Notes: generated by a model not told the origin, from the letters alone. A DNA stretch of 64,000 nucleotides from Neostapfia colusana (GCA_030760725.1 JASWHV010000008.1:48618057-48682056); one strand, 5' to 3'. Positions 34,791 to 47,563 are shown, counted from the first letter of the stretch. Numbers and translations are program-made.

Positions 34791-37700
34791 ATTGAATCTC
34801 GCCCTCCTGATTCGTTAGTAGAAAATACATGGGGAAATTCTGCCTTGATATCCTCTTCACGCTCCCATGTGGCTTCAGCTTCGGTGCGATGGCTCCATTG
34901 CACCTTGCACCATCGAATTACCTTGTTCCGGGTGACCCTTTCCTTTACTTCCAAGATTCGGACAGGGTGTTCTGCATAAGTCAGGTCCTCCTGAGGTTCA
35001 AGCTCCTCTATCGGTATTTGCTCTTCTGGTACTCTCAAGCATTTCTTGAGCTGGGATACATGAAACACGTCATGTACGTCGGAGAGGTGGGCTGGGAGCT
35101 CTAATTGATAGGCTACTTCTCCTCGCTTGTCCAGAATCTTAAATGGTCCGATGTAGCGAGGTGCTAGCTTGCCTTTGACGTTGAAATGTCGTTGGCCTCG
35201 GATAGGCGATACCTTAAGGTATACAAAGTCTCCTACTTCGAAATTCAACTTCCTTCGCCTATTGTCTGCATAGCCTTTCTGTCGCGACTGAGCAGCCTTT
35301 AAGTTCTCCCGTATTGTTTGGACTTGCTTTTCAGCCTCTTGTAGCACTTCGGGTCCAAACACCTGGTTCTCTCCGGTTTCGTTCTAGAACAGTGGTGTTC
35401 TACACCGCCTACCGTATAATGCTTCAAAAGGCGACATCTTCAAGCTAGCTTTGTAGCTGTTGTTATAGGAGAATTCAGCATACGGTAAACTCCTATCCCA
35501 ACTACGCCCTCATTTCAAGGCGCGAGCTCTCAACATGTCCTCCAAAATTTGGTTTGTCCTTTCGGTTTGTCCGTCAGCTTGTGGATGATAGGCGGAGCTA
35601 AAATCTAGTCGTGTACCCATGGCTTTCTGCAGCTTCTTCCAGAATCTAGAGGTAAACTGAGAACCTCGATCTGAGACTATCCTCTTCGGGACTCCATAAC
35701 GGCACACAATCTTCTCCATGTACAACTCGGCTAATTGTGCAATGTTGTAGTTGGCTTTTACAGGGAGAAATGGGCGGTTTTCATCAATTGGTCCACGATA
35801 ACCCATATGGAGTCATAACCCGACTGAGTACGTGGCAATCCAACGATGAAATCCATACTGATGTCCTCTCACTTCCATTTGAGTATCTTCAAGGGTTGCA
35901 ACAATCCAGCGGGTCTTTGATGTTCGGCCTTCACCCGTTGGCATGTGTCGCATAGGGCAACGTATTTGGCTATATCCCTCTTCATACGATCCCACCAATA
36001 ACAAACTTTCAAGTCCTTGTACATTTTGGTGCTTCCGGGATGTATGGAGTAGGGTGAATCATGTGCCTCTCCCAATATCATGTCGCGGAGGTGTTTTATG
36101 TTAGGCACGCAAATCCTTTTTCCTAGCCAAAGCGTACCCTTCTCATCCTCCTTGAAATCCTTCTCTATTCCTTGTCGGATTCTTTCCTTAATTTCCTTGA
36201 TCCCCTCATCGATTGCTTGGCCCTCTCTTATCTCTTGCTCCAATGAAGAGTGGATCTCCATTATTTCCATGTTGTTCAAGAATCCAAGGTGTAACCGTTC
36301 GAACTCCTTACGTAGTTCGGGTGGTAGCTCTCGAACCGTGAGTTGGTTGCATGCTCCCTTTCTGCTCAATGCATCAGCTACCACATTGGCCTTCCCGGGG
36401 TGATAGTTAATTCCAACATCGTAATCCTTGATAAGCTCTAACCATCGACGTTGCCTCAAATTCAAATCCGTTTGGGTAAATATGTACTTGAGGCTTTTAT
36501 GATCCGTATAGATCTCACATCGATGACCAAGGATATAATGTCTCCAAATCTTCAATGCATGCACTACTGCTGCTAACTCCAAGTCATGTGTAGGATAATT
36601 AAGCTCGTGCTTCTTTAATTGCCGTGAGGCATAGGTACCACTTGTCCTTCTTGCATGAGCACACATCTGAGCCCATGTCTGGATGCGTCACAATATATGT
36701 CAAAGCTCTTGCTTATGTCTGGCAATACCAGAACTGGTGCTGTGGTTAGCCTTTTCTTGAGTTCCTCAAAACTTTCTTGGCAGGCTTGTGTCCATTGAAA
36801 GACCTTTCCCTTCATTAGCAACTCCGTCATAGGTTTTGCTATCTTAGAGAAGTCTTTAATGAAGCGTCGACAGTATCCTGCCATCCCAAGAAAACTCTCC
36901 ATATCCCTCACGCTCTGCGGTTGGTCCCACTTCAGAACATCTCTCACTTTTCCGGGATCAACCGATACCCCTTCTTTGGAGATAATGTGGCCTAGGAAAG
37001 ATATTTCCTTTAGCCAAAATTGACACTTGTTGAGCTTGGCATACAATTTATGCTCACGCAGTTTCTGCAAGGTCAATTTCAAATGTTCTTCATGCTCCTC
37101 CTCACTTTTTAAATACACCATAAAGTCGTCGATGAAAACCACGACGAACTTGTCCAAGTACTCCATGAAGATCTTGTTCATAAGGTACATGAAGTATGCG
37201 GGTGCATTTGTCAATCCAAAGGACATGACGGTATATTCATACGAACCATACCGTGTTTGAAAGGCTGTCTTGGGTATATCGGAGGGCTTAATCTTCAGCT
37301 GGAAGTATCCCGAACGAAGATCAATCTTGGAGAACACTCGGGCTCCTTTCATTTGGTCAAATAGGTCCTCTATACGGGGCAGAGGGTACTTGTTCTTGAT
37401 TGTTACCTCGTTGAGAGACCTATAGTCCACGCACATCCTCTGGGTTCCATCCTTCTTGTCTACGAAGAGCACCGGAGCTCCCCATGGTGATGAGCTTGGA
37501 CGGATAAAACCCTTTTCCAACTGTTCTTGAATTTGCTTCTTGAGTTCTACTAGCTCATTGACGGGCATCCTATAGGGTCTCTTGGCTATGGGTGCAGTTC
37601 CGGGTACCAAATCTATGGCAAACTCGATGTCCCGGTCAGGTGGCATACCTGGAAGCTTTCCGGGAACACGTCCGAAAATTCCTGAACCACTGGAATGCTG

Positions 37701-38200
37701 TCCAATGTTGTTCCTTCGACGTAGTTATAATTTGCCCGTTCGGTTGTTTGCTGGGCTGACTCAAACTCGACACGAATACTGTGCTCGTTTGTCAACTGCA
37801 CGCTCCTTTCAGCACATTGGATTACTCCATTGTGCTTGCTTAGCCAATTCATTCCGAGTATGATGTCAATCCCTTGGGAGTCCAAGACAATAAGGTTGGC
37901 AAGGAAGTCTACCCCCCTTATTTTAAGGCTTACTTTAGGACATACTATATTAGTCCTCATTTCTCCTCCGGGAGAATTAACTAACATAGCACATTCTAAG
38001 TGGGATACGGGTAGATGATGTTTAGCAACATATTTGGATGATATGAAGGAATGCGATGCTCCAGAATCAAATAAGATAGCGGCTGGTTTGGAGTTGGCAA
38101 GGAACATACCAATTACGACGTCCTCAGCCTGTTGTGCTTCCTCAGCAGAGACATGATTCACGTTGCCGCGAGCATAGTTCTGCTGTCCACGGTTTCCTTG
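34787..38200 (-). pseudogene. pol: Pol of element E: PR-RT-RNase H-IN-chromodomain, few breaks
   Basis: On the minus strand, protease has the intact LFDSGASHSFIS motif (near 38070) and continues to the FSDVFPE block, where a frameshift occurs near 37650. RT (37646 to about 36900) contains PYRMPVNELVELKKQ, FIDD (37125-37136) and YLMN blocks. RNase H keeps all four acidic positions (YCDAS, DLELAA, YTDHKS, VADALS) but is interrupted by a frameshift near 36640. The integrase zinc region has HPGSTKMY and CDTC. A TGA replaces TGG at about 35869, a shift follows near 35810-35860, and stops lie near 35508 and 35385. The core has SDRG and QADGQTERTN. The chromodomain-like tail (about 34990-34800) has RVTRNKVIRW and EATWEREED. 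It is a recent but dead copy. Confidence 0.9.
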
Positions 38201-39283
38201 ATGGTCCCCTCCGTTTGGTCGCGGGTTCTGGTTGGGCACGTTAACTTGGTGTTTAGGGCCTCTCCTCGGGCACTGGTTCGCGAAGTGGCCCACTTCCCCG
38301 CATGCAAAGCATGCCCTGTTGCCTATGGCAGCAGGTACATTGGGGCGGGGGTTTTGAACAGGGGCGCCATTGTTAGGTCGGGGCGCAGGAGGCATAGGCA
38401 CGCGAGGTGCGGGTGCAACGGGTCGTTGCTGGGGTGGCTGACCCGGGCAGTATGCAGGAGTGGTCAATCCATACTGCGGTGCAGGGGGCATGTACCGAGG
38501 TCGTACGTTGCTCCCTTAAGGCTGGTATGGTGTCTTCCTCTTGCACTCTCGCTCGATCTCTCGGATCTTGTTTTCAACCACTATGGCCTTGTCAACCAGC
38601 TTCTGGAAGCTTACGTAGTCATTGTTGAGGAGCTGAACCTGGATCTCATTGTTCAACCCTCTCATGAACAGGTACTACTTCCTCTGGTCTGAGTTGACAT
38701 CTTCGGGGGCATACCGGGACAGTTGTATGAACTTGTTGAGATACTCATTCACACTTTTCTGTCCTTGGCGGAGACATTCGAACTCCTGCCCTTTGAGCAT
38801 CATTACACCAGCAGGGATGTAGTGAGAGCGGAAACTTTCCTTGAACTCATTCCAAGTGATTTTCTCCGGGTCGGCATGAGCATTGCTCAGGGCATCCCAC
38901 CAGTCAGCAGCGGCTCCCATAAGTTGGTGTGACGCGAAGAGAACCTTCTCTCTGTCATTGCACTGAACAATGGCGAGCTTTTTCTCCATGGATTTTAACC
39001 AATCATCGGCCTCCATAGGATCACTAGCTTGAGCAAAGGTGGGTGGTCGAGTCCTCATGAACTCTCCCAGCCTGTTATGAGCCGGCGGTGGTGGTGGCGG
39101 TGGTGCCGGAACGGGGTTTTGGTTGGCCTGCAACTGACCCAAAGTTTGGATCATGGTTTGCATATGCTGGTTTTGCATGGCCAGCAGCCGTTCCAGGTGA
39201 TTTTCACCAGCTCCGGGGTTAGCAGGAACATCCTCGTGGTCATCCTCCTGGATGTCCCTTCGGCCGGCGTTTCCTCTCACCAT
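38201..39283 (-). pseudogene. gag: Gag of element E with CCHC zinc knuckle, two stops
   Basis: It starts at ATG 39283-39281, directly after a CAG acceptor-like site (39286-39284). An N-terminal M-Q rich helix (HMQTMIQTLGQLQ) and a proline run are followed by the gag core: FAQASDPMEADDWLKSMEKK, LFASHQLMGAAADWW, then ITWNEFKESFRSHYIPAG and SVNEYLNKFIQLSRYAPED. A TAG at about 38677-38675 and a TAA near 38518 interrupt the frame. A proline-rich linker and the zinc knuckle CFACGEVGHFANQC (about 38313-38271) complete it. Gag of C is clearly the same protein. Confidence 0.9.
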
Positions 39284-39286
39284 CTG

Positions 39287-39731
39287 TGAGAGAGAACGAA
39301 ATAGAATAGAAGGTTAGGTAGGTCCCTTCAACTATATGCATCAAGGTGAGTTGGACTATATATATATATCGGCCCATATGAGGATGTGAAGAAGTGCCGA
39401 AGCATCTCACACCTCTTTCTTCTTTACGTGTGGATATGGACAACGTTTGGGGACGTCCCACAGCTCACGCTAAGCACACAATTACAAACAATCATTGCAA
39501 GGGCTCATACAACTCCTATTCAAGGATGGTTTCCTATGTCAAGGTGGGTTTAAAGCCAATCTAAGCGTCCTAGGGTGCTTCCTTTGGTCAGCGTGGCTTA
39601 GCTACCAATCTGTGTCCAATCTGTGACTCCTATTTAAGGGTGTATCCTACTGTTAACCCGTGGCTCTAATGTCAATCTAAGGTTTCTATCTAGGCGTGTA
39701 ACATACTGTCAACCTGGCTCTGATACCAATC
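39287..39731 (-). other. Leader of element E with PBS and degenerate PBS repeats
   Basis: A good PBS (TGGCTCTGATACCA, reverse) lies at 39715-39728, three bases from the LTR start at 39732. Further left are related repeats containing TGGCTCTAATGTCAATCT (about 39661), GGCTTAGCTACCAATCTGTG (about 39592) and AAGCCAATCTAAGCG (about 39554). Each resembles the PBS plus its flank. The same kind of array is larger in C. Confidence 0.7.
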
Positions 39732-40021
39732 TGTGACGCCCTCGATTCTGTGGAAGACCACGGAACCGAGAACTAATGCATATGTGTGCCCAACATTTTT
39801 CATCACACATACACATATGATCCACAAACTGAATCCAGAATATATATTACCACGAATATCAGAGTTTATTACAATGTCTCATGAGTCTTGGACTCATACT
39901 CACAGCGGAAGTCTCATTTCTATGCAGCGGAAGTCTTTATTCTAATGCGGAAGCAAATCTAAGCAGAAATGGCTCCATCTCTACTCCCTCCACAGGCAAG
40001 GTTGAGAATAGATTACACGCC

Positions 40022-40056
40022 TTAATGCCCCACTTGGTCTTTGTAGTAGGCTTCTC
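40022..40056 (-). other. Candidate LTR micro-exon 3 in E
   Basis: The stretch follows TCATCAGCAGCAG| on the minus strand and encodes, after the phase 1 join, a short tail GEAYYKDQVGH then TAA. The matching tail in C is GEDYYEDQVEP then TAG. This is a reading by eye; there is no transcript evidence. Confidence 0.35.
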
Positions 40057-41311
40057 CTGCTGCTGATGATGAAATAATAATGCAAGTTTGAGTACAATGA
40101 TGTACTCAGCAAGTGCGGGAAACACATGATATGCAGCTCATAACAAGGTAGGTATAAAAAGGCTCATTTGCAGAAAAGCAAATTTATAAAACCATGAAAA
40201 AACAGCAACATAACTTTAGATGAATGTAATCCCAGCTTGTATTAAATTACCAACATACCTCCATCACTTTCCATGTTCCACCCGAACATTAACCAACTCC
40301 ATTTTTACTCACGAATACCTCCTCGTATTCGCTACCATCTCACAAATACCTTCCCGTATTCGCTACCATCTTATCTCATAAACAACTTCGTCTCACACCG
40401 AGACTAATCTCGTTGCCATGACTCAACAGTCATGCAACCATCTTGTCACCCGGACTCAACAGTCCCAACAACCAAACCATAACCAAACTCATTAACCATA
40501 ATCAAGAACCTTCCCAATAACCATCCCAACTAATCATGGCAGTTTAGCCAGGTGCTCGTGACCGTAAGCTCGGCTATCATGATAGTTTTAGACTATGCAG
40601 AGTGTGTACCTCTTTACCCATAAGTTTGTGATTTCGTCACCCGTCGGCGACTGCAGAACCTCCATTATACCAGTACAAAACCGTCGGTGTATGGTCAAGA
40701 GATCACAAAATAGCCTTTACAAAGGGGTTACTAGATGTATGGACTAACTAAGGTTTCACCGGCCGACTAGAATCTCCAATTCTCCCACCCACGGGCCCCC
40801 TCTTGTGCCATGCAGTTCCCACGGCAGTCCTCACTCGACTCCCATTCCCCGAGACTTCCACAGTCCATAACACTCTAGCAACTTACCGAATTACTCAGCT
40901 AAGCCGCACCCATACTTGGCCTTGTGGTGGCACTGTTATCCTGGCATGTGCATGCATGAACCGGTCCTTAGATCTACGGCAAGTACACCACCATCTCATG
41001 CTACCTCATTCACAAACCCAATCTTGCCTAGATTTCCCTCCGATTTTAACAACATCAGTTTCTTATTATCATTACGAGTGCAGTTAGCTAGATACATCTA
41101 TCTCGCTTCCCAATCCCATAGACTTCAACGAAGCATAAAGCAAAACCATACCCGACTCGTAAACTTCCCTGGCGACAAGGGTGGTTTAATCAAAACTAGT
41201 AAACTCCTATAAAAGGGTTTCCCATCATGTTTGACTCAGCACACACACCTTTTTGTAAAACAAAACAGTTTTACCCAAAACTTAGGATCAATATGGTCAA
41301 GGAGCACTTGC

Positions 41312-41392
41312 CTTGTTCTTGCAGTTCCGGGGGTTCTTGGATCTCAAAACCTTGTTGCTGCAGCTCGTCGTAGACAGCTCCCTGAGCTTGTC
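41312..41392 (-). other. Candidate LTR micro-exon 2 in E
   Basis: Bounded by CTAGCAG| and AACAAG|GCAAGT (a GC-type donor). It reads QAQGAVYDELQQQGFE and continues to ..ELQEQ; the C copy reads QAQGATYDGLQQQDFE. The length is 81 bases against 72 in C, a difference of three codons, so the frame is kept. It joins in phase 1 with micro-exon 3. Confidence 0.4.
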
Positions 41393-41875
41393 CTGCTAGG
41401 TAGGATCACGTGCATACAAGATTCATAACAATCAATATCATGCACAAACCTTAAACTAGATGCGATGATGCATATGGATGCTATCCTATGATTAGCTTTT
41501 ATTAGATTGGTTCGCACGTGTTCTTGTATGGCTTTGTTTGGACAGTGGTGTTCCGATCAAAGGTGGACGTGGCGATGATCTTGTCTTTAGATCAACCTGA
41601 TCATCAAGTGATCTTTCCACGAGAAGGCTTCTGTTCAGAAGGAATCAAAGAATAGATGCAAAGAGAATACAACGATGTCGTAAGGTGGTGTCGGAGTCCT
41701 ACCTTACGTTCTTTTTGGTTTTCGAGGTCCTCCTCAGACCGCTCGGCTCTCCTCCGGCGATCTCCCTTGCTGTGCTTCGGCGATGGTTTACTCAGCGAGT
41801 TAGGGATAGGGCTCTAAGTCGTCGGCTCAGGAGTTGGAAAACAAGTTTGTGGTTTCGGCCAGAGGTTCTGGGTTC

Positions 41876-41883
41876 TATTTATA
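41876..41883 (-). promoter_or_regulatory. TATA box in 5' LTR of E
   Basis: Minus-strand TATAAATA followed by GAACCC, identical in layout to C. It lies downstream of the CACGTG array in transcription order. Confidence 0.65.
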
Positions 41884-42074
41884 ATTGGGAAGAGAAGAGT
41901 CCTAATCGGATGGTATCCCGAATATGAGTCCTATTCAGATTGTAGTTAGATCCTAACGTCTCATCTTTAGTAACATCGTGGAATTCAGGTCGAGTTCCGT
42001 TGCGCACCGGTATCCTTACGCGTAAAAATCGCTCTAGAACTCGTTACCTCCGCGGTGATGAGCTCCGGAAGCTC

Positions 42075-42576
42075 CACGTGTCCTCCGGGGCCTGCTATCT
42101 CCTTCTCCGCAGAGACGAGCTCCGGTTGTTCCACATGTCAAGTGAGCAAGACTTCCCACTTCTTCGGAGGTGAGCTCCGCGTGCACCACGTATTAGTGCC
42201 GGTATTTCCTCTCTTATTTCCTCAGAGACGAGCTCCGAGGTTGACACGTGTCCAGCAGCGACGGACCTTCCGGAGATAAGCCCCGGTGGCGACACGTGTT
42301 CAATAGAACCGGAGCTCCCGGAGATGAGCTCCGAGATCGACACGTACCCCGTGCGACTGGTCCTCTGATCTCCGTGGCGACTAGCTCCGAAGGTGACATG
42401 TGTCCTACGAAAAATGCCTTTGCTTCTTCCGCAGAGGCTAGCTCCGTGGGCGATATGTGTCCCACAGGGTCGGACCTCTCTCCAATTGCGGAGATGAGCC
42501 CCTAGCCTGCCACGTAGCTAGTTTAGCGACGGACCTCTCCCCACTTTGCAGGGATGAGCTCCGGACACGCCACGTG
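42075..42576 (-). promoter_or_regulatory. CACGTG-centred repeat array in U3 of E (5' LTR)
   Basis: The same array as at 34115-34616, with several intact CACGTG cores. It begins with CACGTG at 42075 and ends with CACGTG at 42571-42576. Confidence 0.6.
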
Positions 42577-42735
42577 GCCTGCTGGCCGCGGAAGTTGTCT
42601 TCGGTGCTCTCTGAGAGCTGAATTCGGCTCTTATTGGCTATCCTTTTGATAATTTTCTCTGTTCCTATTTTTCTTAAAATGTTTTCTCTTCGTAAATCAT
42701 GAATAGGTGTTGACACCAGAGACAAGGGTGTCACA

Positions 42736-42740
42736 ACGTG
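42736..42740 (+). other. Target site duplication of E, right copy
   Basis: ACGTG, identical to 32182-32186. Confidence 0.92.
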
Positions 42741-43920
42741 GATGAAGCGGGAAATTGCGAAGTACGTATCCGAGTGTGATACATGTATACGGGTCAAGGC
42801 TGATCATATGCCGAAAGCCGGACCGCTACAACCTCTGAAGATACCGGTATGAAATTGGGAGGATGTGAGTGTGGACTTTATCGTCAGATTACCGCTCACA
42901 TTCCGGAAGCATGACTCGATTTGGGTGATCGTCAACTGGTTGACGAAATCAACTCATTTCATTCCGGTGAACACTCATTATCGAGCCAAGCAATATGCGG
43001 AGTTATACATCTCAAGAATTGTATGCTTACATGGTGTCCCAAAGACCATCATTTCAGATCGAGGTGCGCTGTTTGTTGCTCATTTTTGGGAGCAGCTGCA
43101 TGCCTCGTTGGTCACTAAGCTGATTAGAAGCTACGCATATCACCCTCAAACCGACGGCCAAACGGAGAGGGTGAATCAAGTGCTAGAAGATATGTTGACA
43201 GCATGTGCCATCCACCACGGTAAGAATTGGGATGATCACTTACCATTGGTGGAGTTTTCTTACAATAATGGGTATCAAGCGAGTATCAAAATGGCACCAT
43301 ACGAGTCCCTATACGGCCGGAAATGTCACCGCTGAATTGGTGTGGGTCCGGCGAAAGGGTACTGCTCAGGGTTGATCTTGTCAACAAAGTCGAAGAACGA
43401 GTTCGGTTGATACAAGAAAACTTGAATGCTGCACAATCCCGACAGAAAAGCTACGCTGATAAAAGGCGTAGACCTTGGCATTTTGACGTCAGAGAACATA
43501 TTTATCTTCGTGTGTCTCCAATGAAGGGAATTCACCGGTTCAGAGTAAAGGGGAAACTCGCTCCCCAATTTATAGGTCCATTTGCTATCACAGAGAAGTG
43601 CGGACCCGTAGCCTACCGGCTGGAGTTACCGGCAAGCCTTGCGGGTGTTCATAACGTATTTTATGTGTCACAGCTGCGGAAGTGTCTTAAATTTACAGCT
43701 GCTGTCTGCACCGAAGAAATTGACAAATTGAAGCCGGATCTCACCTACACCGAGCCACCGGTCTAGATTATAGATGCAAAGACGCGGATCACCAGGAACC
43801 AGACCTTAAAATTTTACAAGGTGCTGTAGTGTAATCATACCATGGAAGAGGCAACGTGGGAAAGCGAAGATTATCTCCGCTTGCACTATCCGGAACTCTT
43901 ATCATCGTACAGTTTGTAAC
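42741..43920 (+). pseudogene. pol: Pol of element D, 3' part (integrase and chromodomain-like tail)
   Basis: This continues the integrase zinc-binding region cut at 32186: the stretch after E reads MKREIAKYVSECDTCIRVKADH. A TGA follows near 42851 (a TGG change is likely). The core has DFIVRLP, SDRG (near 43060) and QTDGQTERVNQVLED (near 43150-43195), then a frameshift near 43325. The C-terminal region has VKGKLAPQFIGPF, CGPVAYRLELPA and a YVSQLRKCLKF block, then TAG at 43764-43766. The tail keeps ITRNQTLKFYKVL, then a stop, then EEATWESEDYL. It ends at 43920. Confidence 0.9.
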
Positions 43921-43970
43921 TACCTCTCCCGTCTCGTCCTTTCTTTTTAATCTCAGGACGAGAATCTTGT

Positions 43971-43979
43971 AGGGGGGAA
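43971..43979 (+). other. Polypurine tract of element D
   Basis: AGGGGGGAA lies directly before the LTR start TGAAAAAGTCCC at 43980. Confidence 0.82.
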
Positions 43980-46979
43980 TGAAAAAGTCCCAAAAATGTA
44001 TATGAATTAAACTGAATCTTGAAGGCCATGTGTTTCAAATTCATGAAAAATGGGACTTACAAAAACTTTTCTACACATGATGGTGTACATGGTTGTTAAT
44101 CAAAAAGGGCTCAAATGTTCATTTGAAGGTTTTGAACCATTAGGGATTTAAACACCATGCATGACTTACTCATTTGCATGAGTGAGGTATAAATCAGATT
44201 TTCAACTCAAAATGCTCACTTCAATTGCAGCCAAATTTTTGAATACACATGAAACCTCATACATTTGAATTTGAGGAAATTTATGGTGGCAACCTTTTGA
44301 TTTTAGGGTGGGCTAAATTGAAATAATTATATTCATTTGTGAATTTGAGATGAATTCAAATTTGAAAGGCAAATTCAAACTGTATTATGGTATTTCAAAT
44401 CCAGCCCACGTTTGAACATCAGAAATATCAGATGGAGAGGATTGACATGAAAATGACTTTTTTGAGGAGGGAAAGAGGGGACTCACATGTCATTGGAATA
44501 AATTGACTTGCACCCTAAGTAATTCCTCTGTTCAGTGTCGAACTCAACCAAAGCTCCTCAGAACGCCACCGAAACTCCCCGTGGAAGCCACCTCCAGCTT
44601 CCGGCATCGAGCTGGCGACCAGCTTGTGAGTATTAGGAGCTCCTGGCGTGATCCTTTGCCCACAAACCGACTCAAATTGGACTTCGTCTCCTCCTCGCAT
44701 AGAACAACAGAAACACCGCCACTTCGGTCGATTGTCGGGAGCCGACCAAACCCCATGCACACCACCCTCCGAGCTGCAAAACAGCACAGCGTGGGCCTCT
44801 TCTACCTCCTTGGTGCAGGAACTGAACGAGCTTTGGCCTATCCCACCGAGCGCACGTTGTCTTCGTGGCGACCGAACACAACCAACGATCGGGCTCACGT
44901 GGACTGCCCACACCAGAGGGTTTCACGGCCGAGCAAGCAGCCCCAGGGAGACGCTGGACCACCGTTCTGGTCCTCCCCAACCTGCTGATCAGGCCATGAA
45001 CCGCCGAGATCCAATTTGGAGTTTTTGCTTCGGCCGGTGCAAACCGAACGGCTGGTATGAAATCTTCAAATTCTCCTTTGATCTTCATTCTTATGTCACC
45101 AGATTTGGAACGAAGGATCTAGGCTAGATGGTGGTGATTTCCTCTTTTCAAACCTAGCTTGAAACCAACGAGAAGCGGCTTATTTTGATGTTTCCCGAGC
45201 GCTCCCATGGTGGCACGGTTGGGGTGCACGGTGACAACCTGGTTGGGGACATTTCTGTGCGAGGCCGGCATACACGACGATCTTCACTAGCATCTACTAG
45301 TGCTGTAGAGCCATTGCCCCGAGAGTTTGGTGTGCTAGAACAACCGGTCGTCGGCGCCGATGTGGTTCCGAGGCCGCCGCACGTCGCCGACTCATTTCCG
45401 GCCATTGGCAGCCCGAGAGCACACCACCAATGAATTCTTCACTCTCCAAAACCCTCAGGCGGAGATCCTCTGGGCGGGAGGGAGCTGGGAACAAGCAGAT
45501 GTCGAGGCTCTGCCACGGTCCGACAAGGTAGCGCTCGCGCGCGCGCGAGAGAGAGAGAGAGAGCAGGAGATTGAAGAAACAGCCGGGCCCTGCTATCAGC
45601 GACTGAAATTTAAAAATTTGGATCGTCTGTGGCTCTCGGATCGGCTGTGGCTGCACGCTGTGAACCCAATAGCTTGGTGTGGCCCGCATTCTATGGCTGC
45701 TATTTAAACAGTGGGCCCAATTCAATTTCCAGTAGCAAATAAATTCCAGACTTTGCAACAACTTTAGAAATTCATATATTGGTGTAGGAAACTCCAAATT
45801 GGGTAATTCAAATTGGGTTAGATTCAGTTCGTAAAGATCTATCAAAATATGAACCACCATCTGTATGAAAGTCAATAATAAATTCTGGAAAATTCTTTGA
45901 AGGTTCTTAGAAAAAGAATTATTGAGGTAGTTTGGTTCATACAAAAATACCCACATTTTACCAGAATATTGTTTAGGATATTATTGAACTTCTAGAAAAT
46001 TTTCAGCTCATTTGGAGATTATTTGGGTAGGAATTTTCTGTGTGCAATCTGCTGTACTCTAATTTGTTTAGAAAACGTTTCAGAAAATATTTTCACTTTG
46101 TAAAATATATTCTAGGCATTCCTTAGCTCCATAAATCCTAGGACAATTCAGGCATGCTTTAGGAGCTCTAATTGATATTTTAGTTCACTTGATTGGGCAT
46201 CAAAATGCACATTACTATAGAATTAATTCTTTTTATCATAACTGCTTAAGGAATTATTCTGGAGGAACAACTCAAGTAAAAGTCCTGAATTTTAGATCAA
46301 AATACTTTATTCTGACCAGGAACTCACATGCAAAGTTTCAGCTCAAGTTGAGCCTTATATATTCCAGTCCTTGTTCCCCATTCTTATGTATATGGGAAAT
46401 ACATAGGAAATTTTGTGGGAATTATTTGGGACACAATTTCCATTCACTTTACCTGCAATTTGGCAAGATAAGTCACTGTGTAGTGTATGACTTGCTGTAA
46501 AAGTTTTGAAGTCATTAGAGTTTCTAATCTTCAGTTTCATTCAAAGCTTTTCACCAACCTCATATATCCATTATGCAACATAGAACATTAGGACTTAAGT
46601 TCCTATGGGCAGATGGATTCTTCCTGTATTTTCTTTGCACAACAGAGGCAACAAAGTATTTCTTATCATTTCCACACAGTCCTCTATTGCTAACAAATTC
46701 AAGTCCTTAATTATCTAATTTGCACTATAAAAACTTATGCATATACATGTCGATAGTGCTCACGACGAAGGACTTCGACGGGGTTCACCCCTTGAAGTGT
46801 GGATCAGTTGATCAATTTCACGATATCAAGGGATAGAAGTTCACTAACTGATTATACATATTACTTCCCTGCAAAACAGGAAAGCTCCGTTTTGCATTTA
46901 ACAACTTTTAAGTTTTTGCATTGTATTCACTCTGTTGGTTAGGAAATGAAATGTGCATTAGGTCCAGTTGCTTTGATAC
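43980..46979 (+). repeat. 3' LTR of element D, left part, cut by G
   Basis: Begins TGAAAAAGTCCC (a diverged TGTAAAAGTCCC). A GC-rich middle runs from about 44520 to 45690 and includes a short GA microsatellite near 45545. There is a TATA-like box at 46726-46733 and the shared ACATGTCGATAG block near 46746. At 46980 a reverse group 1 LTR begins abruptly; GATAC just before it would be the target duplication. No gene is supported in this 3 kb. Confidence 0.82.
46726..46733 (+). promoter_or_regulatory. TATA-like box in 3' LTR of D
   Basis: TATAAAAA at the position matching 25862 in the 5' LTR, before the shared ATGCATATACATGTCGATAG block. Confidence 0.45.
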
Positions 46980-47526
46980 TGTGGGGACCATGCCCCGACA
47001 GTCCAGGAATCGCATTGGGTAGTGCCGTGCGATGCGGCACCCAACAGCACACATCCGAAAAACACACATACACAACAATATATTTCTTTAATACATAATA
47101 TTGTAACATTTTACAAAGAATGTACAGACGTAATCGCAGAGGAAGATAAGAATACACTCATGGACTATTGCCTATGCTAAGCAAAATGAAGCCATCCTGC
47201 CCGCGGATGCTTCACACTATCACCACATCAAAAACCCCGTGGCGTGCAGGGTTCCAAGCGAGACTCACACCCCTCATTGGGTGCTGCCCCACTCGGATCT
47301 CCCTTCCTCCCTATCATTGCCTTATGCAACGTTACCTGCAAAACAATGGATCAACAAACCGTGAGCTTATGCTCAGCAAGACTTAACCGACGTCCTACAC
47401 ATAGAATTCTAAATGCTGGAAATAGAGGGCTGAATAAAGAAGTTTGCATAAAAGATGAACTTGAGCTATAAGAGAGTCCTTACTTCCAGTTTTAATCAAT
47501 ATATACAATCCTCGCACAATTTACAT

Positions 47527-47563
47527 CAAGACTCCACAATCAAACAAGAAACGCTTCATCTCG
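47527..47563 (-). other. Conserved LTR hairpin, first copy in G
   Basis: The loop is the conserved one. The arms pair only with wobble: minus-strand CGAGAT with GTCTTG gives six pairs, two of them G-U. It is weaker than the other copies. Confidence 0.45.

Larger units (their letters stand above)
32187..42735 (-). mobile_element. Element E: full-length Ty3/gypsy (group 2) inserted in integrase of D
   Basis: A minus-strand element of about 10.5 kb with both edges visible (TGTGACGCCC at 32187, GGTGTCACA at 42735) and a perfect 5-bp ACGTG duplication. Removing it rejoins the integrase zinc-binding region of D. The order on the minus strand is 5' LTR (42735-39732), leader with PBS, gag, pol, polypurine tract and a shortened 3' LTR (34774-32187). 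It shares high identity with element C throughout gag and pol. Confidence 0.95.
39732..42735 (-). repeat. 5' LTR of element E (complete, about 3.0 kb)
   Basis: TGTGACGCCCTCGATT at 39732 to GGTGTCACA at 42735. It contains candidate micro-exon 3 (40056-40022), micro-exon 2 (41392-41312), a candidate exon 1 donor AAC|GTAAGG near 41690, a TATA box (reverse, 41876-41883) and the CACGTG array (42075-42576). Confidence 0.92.
23860..46979 (+). mobile_element. Element D: outermost degraded Ty3/gypsy host (group 1), interrupted by E
   Basis: D consists of a 5' LTR part (23860-27473), leader (27474-28935), gag and pol to 32186, then, after insertion E, the rest of integrase and the tail (42741-43920), a polypurine tract and a 3' LTR from 43980. 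Its 5' LTR is split by B and its 3' LTR by G, so D predates both, as well as E. The reading frames carry many stops and shifts, more than in any other element here. Confidence 0.88.
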
